A stretch of 64,000 nucleotides of DNA from W0P28-013 sp051878315 (GCA_051878315.1 JBJEJW010000066.1:1-64000); one strand, 5' to 3'. Shown: positions 8,332-18,134, numbered from the stretch's first letter. Numbers and translations: made by a program. The notes: a model not told the origin generated them from the sequence alone.

Positions 8332-10344
8332 CTAAAATGTTACTTGTATTATTGCTCTGACATTGGTTCCCGGCATTGGGTAACAACGCACAACTTCGTA
8401 TTGCTGATTGAATAGGTTGTTGATTTCTGCAGTAATTTTCAAACCGGCTTTCGACCATTGAAACGTTTTCGATAACGACAAATCGTGCGTGTACCACGGT
8501 TGTATGTAATTAGCCGCGATGTTGGCCGACGAGTCGTAACGTGCGCCTGTGTAAATGAAACTATAATTCAAATGCCATGTTTTGTAGCGTCCATTGAAAG
8601 TTACGCTGCCACTATGGCGCGGAATGTAGGGTATTTGACCGCCGTAGTAGGTTGATGTCGGATCGCTCAAGTCGCGCGCTTGCTGATAGGTGTATGCCAA
8701 ACGTAAATTCAATTCTAATGACTCGATGGGCGAAAAATTTGTTTGTAGAACAACGTCGCTACCCCAAATCTCGACGTAACCGAGGTTTATCATCGTCCAA
8801 CGGAAAAAATTGGAGGTCGGTGTCGCAACGATTTTGTCGGTAACTTGGTTGAAATAACCGTCGATTTGCAGCGATAGCATTGGAAACCAACTTGTTATCG
8901 GTTGATTGTAGGTGATGCCGATATCGTATTGCGTAGTATTTTCCGGCTTTAGTGTTGCGTTGCCGATAAAAGTGTAATACAAGTCGTTGAATGTTGGCAT
9001 CCGCATACTTTGTTTAAAAAAAGCGCGTAGGGTTAAATCGATTTTGTGCGATGGCTGATAAGATGCGAATACGGCTGGTGTGAATTTCAGTATTTGGGTA
9101 TTCGCGGTTGATTTTGTCGTATGGTCTTTCACGAATGTACCCAAAACGCTTGCTTGTAATTTGACGTGCGAAAAGTTGAATGCCGTAGCCAACGCGCCTA
9201 ATAGCGTGTAGCGTTGCGGATAGGCAAAATCGTATAAATCGGCATCAAGTTTGTTCCACTGAAAATCGACCGACAATCCCATATCCCAAAATGGGAAAAT
9301 TTGCCAGCGATTAGCGTTGCTCACATAGATTTCGTGCTGTTTATAGGTGTTGTCCACGTACATTACGCCGGCGTCTTTGTTCGGGTCGGCCAAATACCGC
9401 AGATAGTCGTAGGCATATTTTCCTTTGAACATCAACGAATAGATATCGCCGAAAGTTTTCTGAAACGAACCTTGTACAAATACGTTGGTATCCCATTGGC
9501 GGTCTTCGTGTGTGAATCGCCCACGTACCACCGCGCCCGGATAACCGCGCTCCGAATGGTAGGTGTAGGCTTTTGCACGCCAACTACCTTCGCTCATCTG
9601 ACCATAAAGGCCAACTTCGGCGCGTACGGCATTCACATCGCCGTTTTGGCGGATGGCTGTCGTGTCGTAGCCGCCCACAGTTTGATAACGAAATTTGTAT
9701 TTGCCGGTCGTGTACAGATATTCGGCACTCGTCGAAATGGCAATTTTAGGCGTTAAACGCTGTTCCCATAGTACCGATGGGTTGATTGTCCCGAACGAAC
9801 CGCCTTTCACTGTCGCTGTTATATGGTAAGATTTGTCATCCTCGAAACGTGGTGCCTTCGATTGCAAATACACGCTGCCCGATGACCCGAAATCTTTTGC
9901 CGGTTGAAATACCGAACTTTTTTCGCCATTGTACACGGTTACGGCTTCCATATTGTCTAACGAAAATTTCCCTAAATCAATCGTGCCGTTTTGCGCATTG
10001 CCGAGTTCGATGCCATCGTAAAACACACCTACATGATTGGTACCCATACTGCGTATGTTTACGGTTTTCAAACCACCGATGCCGCCAAAATCTTTTATCT
10101 GTACTCCCGAAAAATAGCGCAACGCATCAGCCACCGAGTGCGAATTGAGTTGTTGCAGTTCCGCTCCCGATAGCGTTTGGGCCGGAGTGATATGTGCCGT
10201 TTGGTGATATTTGGCCGACACAGACACTTCGTCAATATGGTAAATTCGGGTTGTGTCGGTGTATAGCGTATCTTGCGCATACAGTCCGATTGTACACGCA
10301 AAATTCAATCCCCAAAAATAAACAAATTGTCGAAATCGTTTCAT
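8332..10344 (-). CDS. btuB: TonB-dependent cobalamin receptor BtuB
   Basis: About 670 residues starting MKRFRQFVYFWGLNFACT (signal peptide to Y-A-Q). A TonB-box-like stretch 'HIDEVSVSA' precedes a plug domain (about residues 40-155: 'GVQIKDFGGIGGLKTVNIRSMG', 'VFYDGIELGNAQNG'), then a 22-strand type barrel ending in aromatic 'RAIIQVTF'. The start at 10344 is chosen because the longer frame to 10422 runs into the riboswitch. It imports corrinoids across the outer membrane using TonB-ExbBD energy. Substrate assignment comes from the riboswitch and the BtuG partner. Confidence 0.9.
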   Translation of the reverse strand: MKRFRQFVYFWGLNFACTIGLYAQDTLYTDTTRIYHIDEVSVSAKYHQTAHITPAQTLSGAELQQLNSHSVADALRYFSGVQIKDFGGIGGLKTVNIRSMGTNHVGVFYDGIELGNAQNGTIDLGKFSLDNMEAVTVYNGEKSSVFQPAKDFGSSGSVYLQSKAPRFEDDKSYHITATVKGGSFGTINPSVLWEQRLTPKIAISTSAEYLYTTGKYKFRYQTVGGYDTTAIRQNGDVNAVRAEVGLYGQMSEGSWRAKAYTYHSERGYPGAVVRGRFTHEDRQWDTNVFVQGSFQKTFGDIYSLMFKGKYAYDYLRYLADPNKDAGVMYVDNTYKQHEIYVSNANRWQIFPFWDMGLSVDFQWNKLDADLYDFAYPQRYTLLGALATAFNFSHVKLQASVLGTFVKDHTTKSTANTQILKFTPAVFASYQPSHKIDLTLRAFFKQSMRMPTFNDLYYTFIGNATLKPENTTQYDIGITYNQPITSWFPMLSLQIDGYFNQVTDKIVATPTSNFFRWTMINLGYVEIWGSDVVLQTNFSPIESLELNLRLAYTYQQARDLSDPTSTYYGGQIPYIPRHSGSVTFNGRYKTWHLNYSFIYTGARYDSSANIAANYIQPWYTHDLSLSKTFQWSKAGLKITAEINNLFNQQYEVVRCYPMPGTNVRAIIQVTF

Positions 10345-10356
10345 AATTACTGCGCC

Positions 10357-10375
10357 CTTTCCTCGAAGGCGAAAG
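10357..10375 (-). promoter_or_regulatory. Possible start-site hairpin of the btuB leader
   Basis: Reading leftward, CTTTC and GAAAG can pair around a short loop, just before the btuB ATG. It could be the expression platform that hides the start region when cobalamin is bound. Only the pairing is seen; the switching role is inferred. Confidence 0.3.
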
Positions 10376-10384
10376 TCCGTGTGT

Positions 10385-10560
10385 GTGGCAACGGCAGGTC
10401 TTCTGACTTCGACCGGCTGCAACGTCCTTCCCGATATTATTCAGTGGATTGTGTGGTGGTGCAGCCTTGGAATGGTCTTTTACAGCAGCGGGACTGTTTC
10501 CGATTTACACGGAATTCCCTTTTAATCACACACTTGCGTGGCAAGTGTCGATGTGAACCG
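10385..10560 (-). ncRNA. Cobalamin riboswitch
   Basis: The leftward strand carries conserved blocks of the cobalamin (AdoCbl) riboswitch in the right order: 'AAAAGGGAAT', then 'GTCCCGCTGCTGTAA' (core matching CCCGC..CTGTAA), and the B12 box 'GTCAGAAGACCTGCC' at 10393-10407. It lies between the promoter at 10569-10576 and btuB, so B12 should repress btuB, btuG and the downstream surface protein. With the ATG so close, control of translation initiation is likely. Confidence 0.93.
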
Positions 10561-10568
10561 TTGCGCTG

Positions 10569-10576
10569 CAAAAATA
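10569..10576 (-). promoter_or_regulatory. Promoter -7 element of the cobalamin operon
   Basis: TATTTTTG read leftward (TAnnTTTG), directly upstream of the riboswitch; transcription would begin near 10562. Confidence 0.5.
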
Positions 10577-10635
10577 CAAAAAAAACTCTTTCCGACAAAA
10601 TGAAAAGAGTTTTAACCTGTTTTTCTGAGGTGTAT

Positions 10636-11223
10636 CTATTGCTCCTCGGCGTGTAACTTGTTGTAACATTCGCGGCATATCGGCTCGTATTTGTCCGTTT
10701 CGCCCAATAAAACCTGATTCTCGCCGGCTACCAACCGATGCGAAATATAGGCCGGCAAACCGCAACGTACACAAATGGCATGCACTTTTGTTACGTCGTC
10801 GGCAATGGCCATCAATGCAGGCATCGGCCCAAACGGCACACCGCGAAAATCCATATCCAAACCGGCAATGATAACACGAAAACCTTGATTAGCCAATGTG
10901 CGACACACCTCGACAAGACCTTCGTCGAAAAATTGTGCCTCGTCGATGCCGATTACATCTACATCGCCTGTCATCAGTAGAATGCTGGCTGACGAATCGA
11001 CCGGCGTTGAGGCAATGGTCGTATGGTCGTGGCTCACTACGTCTTGCTCTGAATATCGCGTATCAATGCAGGGCTTGAAAATTTCGACACGCTGTTTGGC
11101 AAATTTGGCACGTTTCAAACGACGAATTAACTCCTCGGTTTTGCCCGAAAACATCGACCCGCAAATCACTTCGATACTGCCATGATGATGAGTGAAATGG
11201 GCATGCGATTCAAAAAAGTCCAT
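10636..11223 (-). CDS. tdk: Thymidine kinase (type II)
   Basis: Phosphorylates thymidine in the salvage pathway. The 195-residue length, Walker A 'GSMFSGKT' (residues 22-29), the 'GIDEAQFF' Walker B/catalytic Glu motif, the lasso-loop 'GLDMDFRGVPFGPM', and two zinc Cys pairs (C-V-R-C and C-R-E-C) are all intact. It ends about 60 bases before the cobalamin promoter on the same strand. Confidence 0.97.
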   Translation of the reverse strand: MDFFESHAHFTHHHGSIEVICGSMFSGKTEELIRRLKRAKFAKQRVEIFKPCIDTRYSEQDVVSHDHTTIASTPVDSSASILLMTGDVDVIGIDEAQFFDEGLVEVCRTLANQGFRVIIAGLDMDFRGVPFGPMPALMAIADDVTKVHAICVRCGLPAYISHRLVAGENQVLLGETDKYEPICRECYNKLHAEEQ

Positions 11224-11274
11224 TATTCTGTTGTGTTAGTCGCCCGATTAGGGTCGTATGTTGATATTTTTTTG

Positions 11275-11282
11275 TAATTTTG
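11275..11282 (+). promoter_or_regulatory. Promoter -7 element for the acidic protein / rsmI
   Basis: TAATTTTG matches TAnnTTTG about 70 bases before the ATG at 11353. It lies divergent to tdk. Confidence 0.4.
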
Positions 11283-11352
11283 CACGTGCATTTATCGCTT
11301 GGCAAAGATAACACATTTTCCAAAATATACCGCTAAAACGCTACAAAAAATT

Positions 11353-12093
11353 ATGAACAAAGACACACTCATTGTACTGATTGAAAAGGACATCGCCGAA
11401 CTGCAGGCGCTGACACAAGGATTGGCGCAAATGACCACGTTCCCGCAACCGCTGATTGACTTGGCTGTGGCCAAAGTCGAAAGTCTGCGCCGTTGCCTGA
11501 CTGCGCTGCCAGAGGTTACATGCGATAGTGATTCCACGACGCCGACAGTTGCAACGAACGACACGCCGGTCGTTACCGAACTTGAACCGAAACCTGAAGT
11601 TGATGCAAACCTTGAATCGGTGTCAGTATCTGCTCCGGAACCGGAACCCGAGTCAGAATTAGAATCAGAATCTGAATCTGAAGTGGAATCTGAACCCACT
11701 GTCGATATCGTCGAATGTGTTGATAACCAGACAAATGTAACTGATAGTGCCGACGAAGAACCTGCTGCACACATCGTGGCCGACACTATTCGCAAACCCG
11801 AAACAGTGGTCGATGTATTTGAAAAACAGCAAGATACGGCCTCGTTGGCCGCAACCATTGCCAATAGGCCGGTAACCGACATCAAACGTGCCATCAGCAT
11901 TGCCGATCGCTTTCGTTTTCAGCGCGAATTGTTCGGCAACAATGGCGAACAAATGGCTACGGTGCTTGATGCACTTAACGATTGTACGTCGCTCGAACAG
12001 GCCGAAGCCTATCTCGAAAAACATTGTGCGTTGCCGGCCGACAATGCGGCAACAGCCGATTTTGTCGATTTGATAAAACGGCGTTTTGCCTGA
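11353..12093 (+). CDS. Cytosolic protein with acidic low-complexity linker, unknown function
   Basis: About 246 residues starting MNKDTLIVLI; the longer start at 11299 is rejected because it would lie only 17 bases from the promoter. An N-terminal helix-rich segment (1-60) is followed by a disordered tract of Glu, Ser, Pro and Val (about residues 75-125, with alternating E-S and E-P) and a conserved C-terminal domain: 'IKRAISIADRFRFQRELFGNN' and '..LEQAEAYLEKHC...DFVDLIKRRF'. That C-terminal pattern occurs in a widespread Bacteroidota family of unknown function. No signal peptide. It is followed 27 bases later by rsmI. Confidence 0.8.
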   Translation: MNKDTLIVLIEKDIAELQALTQGLAQMTTFPQPLIDLAVAKVESLRRCLTALPEVTCDSDSTTPTVATNDTPVVTELEPKPEVDANLESVSVSAPEPEPESELESESESEVESEPTVDIVECVDNQTNVTDSADEEPAAHIVADTIRKPETVVDVFEKQQDTASLAATIANRPVTDIKRAISIADRFRFQRELFGNNGEQMATVLDALNDCTSLEQAEAYLEKHCALPADNAATADFVDLIKRRFA

Positions 12094-12120
12094 TACACCA
12101 TATTATATATAAAACCATTT

Positions 12121-12789
12121 ATGCCAAAACTCTTTCTGATACCGACACCGGTTGGCAATTTGGAGGACATCACTTTGCGTGCATTGCGCCTTTTGCGTGA
12201 AGTTAATCTCATTCTTGCCGAAGATACGCGCACGACATCGGTGTTGCTTCATCATTACGACATTCACACGCCAATGCTCTCGCACCACAAATTCAACGAG
12301 CATCAAACGGTCGATGCCATAGTCGAGCGGTTGCAGAAGGGCGAATCGGTAGCGTTGGTTTCAGATGCGGGTACACCGGCCATTTCCGATCCTGGCTTCC
12401 TTTTAGTGCGTGCCTGTGTGGCAGCCGGTGTCGAGGTCGAGTGCTTACCGGGAGCAACAGCTTTTGTGCCGGCTTTGGTGGCTTCGGGGTTACCGTGTGA
12501 CCGTTTTTGTTTCGAAGGATTTTTACCGCAGAAAAAAGGGCGCCAAACCAAGCTGACCGAACTTGCAGCCGAAACGCGTACCATGATTTTCTACGAATCG
12601 CCGTTTCGCGTACTCAAAACGCTTGAACAGCTGGCTGAATGTTTGGGCGGCGACCGTAAGGCCTCCGTTTCGCGCGAAATCTCTAAAAAATTTGAAGAAA
12701 CCGTACGCGGTTCACTTGCCGAGTTGGTACAACATTTCAGGGAACATCCGCCCAAAGGCGAGTTCGTCATGGTTGTGGCAGGGCGATAA
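12121..12789 (+). CDS. rsmI: 16S rRNA (cytidine-1402 2'-O)-methyltransferase
   Basis: Methylates the ribose of C1402 in the decoding centre of 16S rRNA. At 222 residues it is a normal tetrapyrrole-methylase-fold RsmI: 'IPTPVGNLEDITLRAL' at the N-terminus, 'AEDTRTTSVLL', and the SAM-binding 'VSDAGTPAISDPG'. The C-terminal part has 'GDRKASVSREISKKFEE'. A paralogue lies at 24963-25664. Confidence 0.95.
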   Translation: MPKLFLIPTPVGNLEDITLRALRLLREVNLILAEDTRTTSVLLHHYDIHTPMLSHHKFNEHQTVDAIVERLQKGESVALVSDAGTPAISDPGFLLVRACVAAGVEVECLPGATAFVPALVASGLPCDRFCFEGFLPQKKGRQTKLTELAAETRTMIFYESPFRVLKTLEQLAECLGGDRKASVSREISKKFEETVRGSLAELVQHFREHPPKGEFVMVVAGR

Positions 12790-12882
12790 ACTTGTTCGCA
12801 GTGGGCGTTTGTCAACCACATTTCCTTCAAAAAATGCAGATACACTGCTTTCAATCTGAAAGCAAATCGATATATTTTTAAT

Positions 12883-12911
12883 AAAATTCGTCGCTTTTTG
12901 TGGCGAATTTT
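12883..12911 (+). terminator. Probable terminator after rsmI
   Basis: AAAATTCG and CGAATTTT can pair around a T-rich loop; the stem's 3' side ends in T's. Confidence 0.4.
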
Positions 12912-13219
12912 GTACTTTTTGAAATCGGTTTTGCATTATTTTGCTCGAAAAAATGCACTGTTTGACCGCCAAAATCGCCGATTTTTCAAGTTTATTTCTT
13001 GTTAAATATATGTCTAAAAACATAAAATTAACTACAGCGAGCCTATTTGTTGAAAAAAAATCTGATTTTTTTTATTGTACATATCGATATTTATTTAATT
13101 AGTTATATATCAACATGTTATATTTAGTAACATTTATTGAAAAACAATATCTAACAGGGTGCTTTTTGGCTGTGTAAAATGAAAAAAAACAATAAAAAGG
13201 CAACTTTTTTTGGGAAAAC

Positions 13220-13250
13220 TTGTTTTATAACGGCAAAAATCGTAACTTTG
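13220..13250 (+). promoter_or_regulatory. SusC operon promoter
   Basis: TTG at 13220-13222 and TAACTTTG at 13243-13250 are separated by 20 bases, the optimum for the Bacteroidota housekeeping sigma factor. Start near 13257 gives a 5' leader of about 90 bases before the SusC ATG. Confidence 0.6.
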
Positions 13251-13347
13251 TCATGTATAGCCATTTTTCATCAATGGCATGCTTACAATTTGTAACTAAA
13301 ACAACCAAATTATACACTATTTAATCAAAAAGAGAGAGAGAAGCATT

Positions 13348-16300
13348 ATGAGAAAGTTTACGTTAATCTTGACAGGCTTGTTGCTCGCGTGCGTTGGTTC
13401 TGCATTCGCGCAAATCAAGGGAACGGTCGTTTCCGACGAAGACGGAGAGCCTGTAATCGGTGCATCTATTATGGTGAAAGGTACCACGGTTGGTACAATT
13501 TCTGATGTAGATGGCACGTTCGAAGTTTCTGCCTCGGCAGGCGATGTATTGGTAGTTTCGTACATCGGTATGGCTACGCAAGAAGTTCCGGCTGCCAACG
13601 GCATGGTTATTTCGTTGCAAAGTTCGGCCACCGAGTTGGACGAAGTGATGGCAGTAGCCTATGGTACTACAACTAAAAAAGCATTTACCGGTGCCGCTCA
13701 ATCGAAACGCGGTGAAGACTTGGCCAAAATGCAGGTTTCCGACGTATCGAAATCGCTGGATGGTGCCATGTCGGGTGTGCAAGTAGTATCGAGCAGCGGT
13801 CAACCGGGCGAATCGGCATCTATCCGCATTCGCGGTGTCGGTTCCATTTCGGCCTCGCAAAGCCCACTCATCGTTGTGGATGGTATTCCTTACGAAGGTT
13901 CGTTGAACTCGATCCCGACGCAGGATATTGCCTCGCTGACGGTGTTGAAAGATGCTGCCGCCAACTCTATGTATGGTGCGCGCGGTTCGAACGGTGTAAT
14001 CCTTATAACAACCAAACGCGGCGAAACGGGTAAAGTAAATGTAAACCTCGAAGTGCGTGTCGGTGGAAATATGCGTGGCGTACCTACTTACGACATCATT
14101 ACCGACCCGGGCGAATATTACGAAATGATGTGGGAAGCATCGCGTAACGCCTATTTGTCGAGTGGTTCGTCTTATTTGGCCGCAGGTATCGCTGCTTCGA
14201 ACGATCTGATCAAAAACCTCGGTTATAATATCTATCAGGGTGTTTCCGATACCGAACTTATCAATCCGTTTACGGGACGTTTGTCGTCGAAAGCACAACA
14301 ACTGAAATGGACCGACAACTGGTTGTCAGAGCCATTCCAAACCGGTCTGCGTCAGGAATACAACCTGAATATCAGCGGCGGTACAGATAAGACAAACTAC
14401 TATATTTCAGCAGGTTATCTCGATGATAATGGCTACATTGTAAATTCGGGTTTCCAACGTTTCAATGTGCGTGCCAAAGTAGAACAAGAGGTGGCCAAAT
14501 GGTTGAAAGTAGGTGTTAATGCATCGTATGCACACACAAGTCAAGACTCGCCTACGTCAGGTGGCTCTGCATACGCCAACTTGTTTATGTTCTCGCAGAT
14601 GATTGCACCGATTTATCCGGTTTATCTCTACAGCAAAGATGGTACCCCGCAATACAACGCCGACGGTTCGCGTAAATACGACTTCGGTGAAGACGAAATG
14701 TTGCGTCCTTACGCTTCGACCGCCAACCCGTTGGCTACCAACATGGCTAATATATATAATAGTGTGTGGGACAACTTGAACCTGCGCGGTTTCTTGGATT
14801 TCACACTCTACAAAGGGCTGAAATTGGCTATCAACGCAAGTTATGACGTTTATAACATCAACGTTATCTCGTTCCAAACACCGATAGGCGGCGATGCTAA
14901 AAACGTAAATGGTCGTGGTTCACGCACTTCGCAACGCTACGAGGCTTTGAATACCAACCAATTGCTTACTTACGAAAATACATTTGGTGAACATGGTCTG
15001 AATTTGCTTATCGGTCATGAGTTCAAAATGGACAATTCGCAAGTGCTGACAGGTAGCAAATCGCAATTCTACGATCCCACCAACCCTGAACTCGAAAACG
15101 GTGGTGCTATCGACGGATTGACTTCGTACACAAGCGGTTACCGCGTACAAGGTTTCATGGCGCGTGCCGAATACAATTTCGCTGAACGTTACTATGTATC
15201 TGCATCGTATCGTTGCGATGGCTCGTCGTACTTTGCACCGGAATCCCGTTGGGGACACTTCTGGTCGGTGGGTGCCAGCTGGCGTATGAAAGAGGAGAGC
15301 TGGTTGCGCGACGTCGATGCCATACACGACTTGAAAATCAAAGCAAGTTATGGTACGCAAGGTAACGACAATATCGGTGCCGGCGCGGCTCCTTACCTTG
15401 ATCTCTATGCTTATTCGGTAACCGATGGCGCCAGCCAACCGTCAGTTTATCTGGCACAACGTGGCAATCGCGACCTGACGTGGGAAAAGAGTAACAACTT
15501 GAACGTTGGTATCGAATTGGGATTGGTCGATCGCTTGGACATCGAAGCCGACTTCTTCATCAAAGATACCAAGGACATGATTTACGCCAAACCGCTGCCA
15601 CCTTCGGTAGGTTCGCCGTCGTACATCTACACGAACGAAATGGACATGCGCAACATCGGTGTGGAGGTAACTTTGGGTGCCACATTGGTAAAAACGCGCG
15701 ACGTGAAATGGACGGTCGATCTCAACCTGACACACTATAAAAATGCTTTGACGCGTCTGCCCGAAGACAAACAGAGTCTGATCGACAAAGACGGTGGTTA
15801 TCAGTCAGGTTCGTACTGGCGCTCGATTGGCGGAAGTGTTTACGACTTCTACGATTACCACTATCTGGGTGTAGAACGCACTTCGGGTCTGCCAATGTAC
15901 GAAGTTACCGAAAAAGACTATCAAGAGGCAGTGGCACAAGCAGCCGAAGAGGGCATCGCTTTCGACGAATCGAAGTACGGCCAAATGGAAGATGGCACAC
16001 GCTATGCCTACGAAACCGGTAACGCCTCGCAAGTGGTGCTTGGCAAAACGGCCATCCCCGACCTCTACGGCGGTCTCTCCACTTCGTTGGAGTTCTACGG
16101 ATTCGATTTGAGCATCCAAACCGCATTCCAAATCGGTGGTTATGTATATGACAGCTTCTACGGCTCGTTGATGGGCGGCGGTGAATATGGTACCAACTGG
16201 CACAAGGATATTTTCAAACGTTGGACTCCGACAAACACCGATACTAACATACCGCGCGTCGAAGTCAACAAGCAAAGCCTTGGTTTGCAAGGTGATGCCA

Positions 16301-16536
16301 CACTCACGTCGGCAAGTTATTTCAGCCTGCGCAACATCACGTTAGGATACTCGTTCCCCAAAAAATGGATGAACAAAGCCAAAATCAAAACGTTGCGTCT
16401 GTATGTGGTAGCCGATAACATTGCTTTGGCTTCGGCACGCAAAGGTTTGGACCCGCGTCAAAGTTTCTCGGGTGCAACAGACTACAACTATTCTGCCATG
16501 GCTACAGTGTCCGGCGGTATAACAATCGGTTTCTAA
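13348..16536 (+). CDS. SusC/RagA-type TonB-dependent outer-membrane transporter
   Basis: A 1062-residue protein with signal peptide (to F-A-Q, residue 22), a carboxypeptidase-regulatory-like domain (about 23-95: 'KGTVVSDEDGEPVIGASIMVKG'), a TonB box ('DEVMAVAYGT'), a plug ('SIRIRGVGSISASQSPLIVVDGIPY', 'LKDAAANSMYGARGSNGVILITTKRG') and a large barrel ending 'ATVSGGITIGF'. With the SusD gene 22 bases downstream it forms a pedal-bin importer of large substrates. No polysaccharide-degrading enzyme lies in the operon, and the next two genes code for adhesin-like surface proteins, so a peptide or protein substrate is as plausible as a glycan. Confidence 0.96.
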   Translation: MRKFTLILTGLLLACVGSAFAQIKGTVVSDEDGEPVIGASIMVKGTTVGTISDVDGTFEVSASAGDVLVVSYIGMATQEVPAANGMVISLQSSATELDEVMAVAYGTTTKKAFTGAAQSKRGEDLAKMQVSDVSKSLDGAMSGVQVVSSSGQPGESASIRIRGVGSISASQSPLIVVDGIPYEGSLNSIPTQDIASLTVLKDAAANSMYGARGSNGVILITTKRGETGKVNVNLEVRVGGNMRGVPTYDIITDPGEYYEMMWEASRNAYLSSGSSYLAAGIAASNDLIKNLGYNIYQGVSDTELINPFTGRLSSKAQQLKWTDNWLSEPFQTGLRQEYNLNISGGTDKTNYYISAGYLDDNGYIVNSGFQRFNVRAKVEQEVAKWLKVGVNASYAHTSQDSPTSGGSAYANLFMFSQMIAPIYPVYLYSKDGTPQYNADGSRKYDFGEDEMLRPYASTANPLATNMANIYNSVWDNLNLRGFLDFTLYKGLKLAINASYDVYNINVISFQTPIGGDAKNVNGRGSRTSQRYEALNTNQLLTYENTFGEHGLNLLIGHEFKMDNSQVLTGSKSQFYDPTNPELENGGAIDGLTSYTSGYRVQGFMARAEYNFAERYYVSASYRCDGSSYFAPESRWGHFWSVGASWRMKEESWLRDVDAIHDLKIKASYGTQGNDNIGAGAAPYLDLYAYSVTDGASQPSVYLAQRGNRDLTWEKSNNLNVGIELGLVDRLDIEADFFIKDTKDMIYAKPLPPSVGSPSYIYTNEMDMRNIGVEVTLGATLVKTRDVKWTVDLNLTHYKNALTRLPEDKQSLIDKDGGYQSGSYWRSIGGSVYDFYDYHYLGVERTSGLPMYEVTEKDYQEAVAQAAEEGIAFDESKYGQMEDGTRYAYETGNASQVVLGKTAIPDLYGGLSTSLEFYGFDLSIQTAFQIGGYVYDSFYGSLMGGGEYGTNWHKDIFKRWTPTNTDTNIPRVEVNKQSLGLQGDATLTSASYFSLRNITLGYSFPKKWMNKAKIKTLRLYVVADNIALASARKGLDPRQSFSGATDYNYSAMATVSGGITIGF

Positions 16537-16558
16537 ATTTTATAAAACACATAGAATC

Positions 16559-18088
16559 ATGAAAAGAAACAAAATATTAGCAGCACTTTTGGCCACACTT
16601 GGATTGGTGGCTTGCGATTCCGATTATCTGTCGGTACAGGATACTTCGACCATTACATCGGATAAGTATCAGGAAATCATCAAATCGGACCCGTCCGTTT
16701 TGCAAAACTCGGTTAGCGCCTTATATACAACGCTTTACAGTTATTCGTACTCGAGCTATAATGCACACGACGATGCCGGCATCGGAGCCATGTTCTTGGC
16801 GTCCGACCACATGGGCGAAGATATTGTGCAAACCAAGAGCCACTGGTACACCTACGACTATCAATTGGATTTCCGTTTGGAAAACTACCGTCGTCCGTAT
16901 GCCACTTGGAAAACGCTTTATACCGTTATCGGTCAAGCCAATGACGTAATCGCCTTGGTGGACCTCGATGCCGTGAACGGTACCGAGAGCGATGCCTCCA
17001 TCAAAACATTGCGTTACTGCTACGGACAGGCTTTGGCTATGCGTGCATACGCCTATATGTTCTTGGTACAGATTTTCCAAAATCCGTTTACCGCCGCTCC
17101 CGATGCTTCGGGTGCACACATCAATTTGGAAAAAAGGGGTGTGCCGCTCTATTATGCCTCGAACGAACCACAAAAGTCTGATTACTCGCGTGGTACGGTT
17201 GGCAATGTGTTGGCATCGATCGAGCAAGACCTGCTTACGGCCGAAAGTATGCTGAACGGCTATGCACGCACTTCGAAAAGCGAAGTCAATACAAATGTGG
17301 TGTGCGGCTTGCTGGCACGCTACTACCTGACAACCGGTGCGTGGGACAAAGCAGTCGACTACGCCAAAAAAGCGGCCACAGGCTTCACATTGATGGAAAA
17401 AGAAGAGTTGGTTAATGGCGGATTCATTGACATTTCGTCGAAAGAATGGATATGGGGATTCGACATTGCCACACAAGAGTTGTCGCTCGTGTATGCCTCG
17501 TGGTATTCGCATCTTTCCAATATCGCTCCGGGTTATGCCGGTGCAGGTTATGCACCGCGTGCTGTTGACCGTCGACTGTACGAGCAGATTGATACCACCG
17601 ACTATCGCAAAGCGTGGTTCAATGGCCCGAATGGCGACAAAACACAACCCTCCGAAGCTGCACAAGGTGCTTACGCCAGCCTGAAATTTGGCGACGACGG
17701 CAACTGGACGATGGACTACCCCTATATGCGTGCTGCCGAAATGTATCTGATTGAAGCCGAAGCGTTGGCACGCCAAGGCAACGAAACAGGTGCTGCCGAG
17801 GCCTTGAAACCATTGATGGAGAAACGCTGCAGCGCGTGGGACAAAACAGCGGTATCGGTGGACGATGTGCTGCTGCAACGCCGCATCGAATTGTGGGGCG
17901 AAGGTTTCTCGCTCTTCGACCTGAAACGCAACTACCGCGGCATCGACCGCACGTACGATGGCACCAACCACCGTGCACCTGACGGCCTGCTGAAAGTGGA
18001 TGCCGGCGATGTGCGCTGGACCTACCAAATTCCGTTGAGCGAATTGCAGGAGAACTCGGATATCAACTCGGCCGACCAAAACCCGTAA
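16559..18088 (+). CDS. SusD/RagB-type nutrient-binding outer-membrane lipoprotein
   Basis: A 509-residue lipoprotein; lipobox L-V-A-C places the lipidated Cys at residue 19. SusD-family sequence includes 'LRYCYGQALAMRAYAYMFLVQIFQNPF' (first TPR helix pair), 'MRAAEMYLIEAEALARQGN', 'RRIELWGEGFSLFDLKRNY' near the C-terminus. It caps the SusC barrel at the cell surface and binds substrate. It lies 22 bases after SusC and 46 before the next lipoprotein. Confidence 0.95.
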   Translation: MKRNKILAALLATLGLVACDSDYLSVQDTSTITSDKYQEIIKSDPSVLQNSVSALYTTLYSYSYSSYNAHDDAGIGAMFLASDHMGEDIVQTKSHWYTYDYQLDFRLENYRRPYATWKTLYTVIGQANDVIALVDLDAVNGTESDASIKTLRYCYGQALAMRAYAYMFLVQIFQNPFTAAPDASGAHINLEKRGVPLYYASNEPQKSDYSRGTVGNVLASIEQDLLTAESMLNGYARTSKSEVNTNVVCGLLARYYLTTGAWDKAVDYAKKAATGFTLMEKEELVNGGFIDISSKEWIWGFDIATQELSLVYASWYSHLSNIAPGYAGAGYAPRAVDRRLYEQIDTTDYRKAWFNGPNGDKTQPSEAAQGAYASLKFGDDGNWTMDYPYMRAAEMYLIEAEALARQGNETGAAEALKPLMEKRCSAWDKTAVSVDDVLLQRRIELWGEGFSLFDLKRNYRGIDRTYDGTNHRAPDGLLKVDAGDVRWTYQIPLSELQENSDINSADQNP

Positions 18089-18134
18089 TTGTAGAAAAAT
18101 AGTATAAAAACAAAAAAACAAAAGGATTGAAACT

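Larger units (their letters stand above)
12790..13347. other. Long AT-rich intergenic region before the SusC operon
   Basis: No gene is seen in these roughly 560 bases. The left part has two hairpins (about 12846-12862 and 12883-12911) that could terminate rsmI transcription; the right part is very AT-rich with the SusC promoter at 13220-13250. The middle may hold regulator-binding sites, but no clear repeat or RNA gene was recognised. Confidence 0.5.

Noticed and set aside
9301..9756. 151-codon open frame opposite btuB
   Set aside because: Shadow of the BtuB barrel with no independent support.
11292..11900. 202-codon open frame opposite the acidic protein, rich in Ser/Asp
   Set aside because: The Ser-Asp repeat is the reverse complement of the Glu-Ser tract of the real gene at 11353.
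16721..18121. 466-codon open frame on the strand opposite SusD
   Set aside because: It mirrors the SusD gene, has no recognisable domain, and such antisense frames are common here because stop codons are rare opposite the biased codons.
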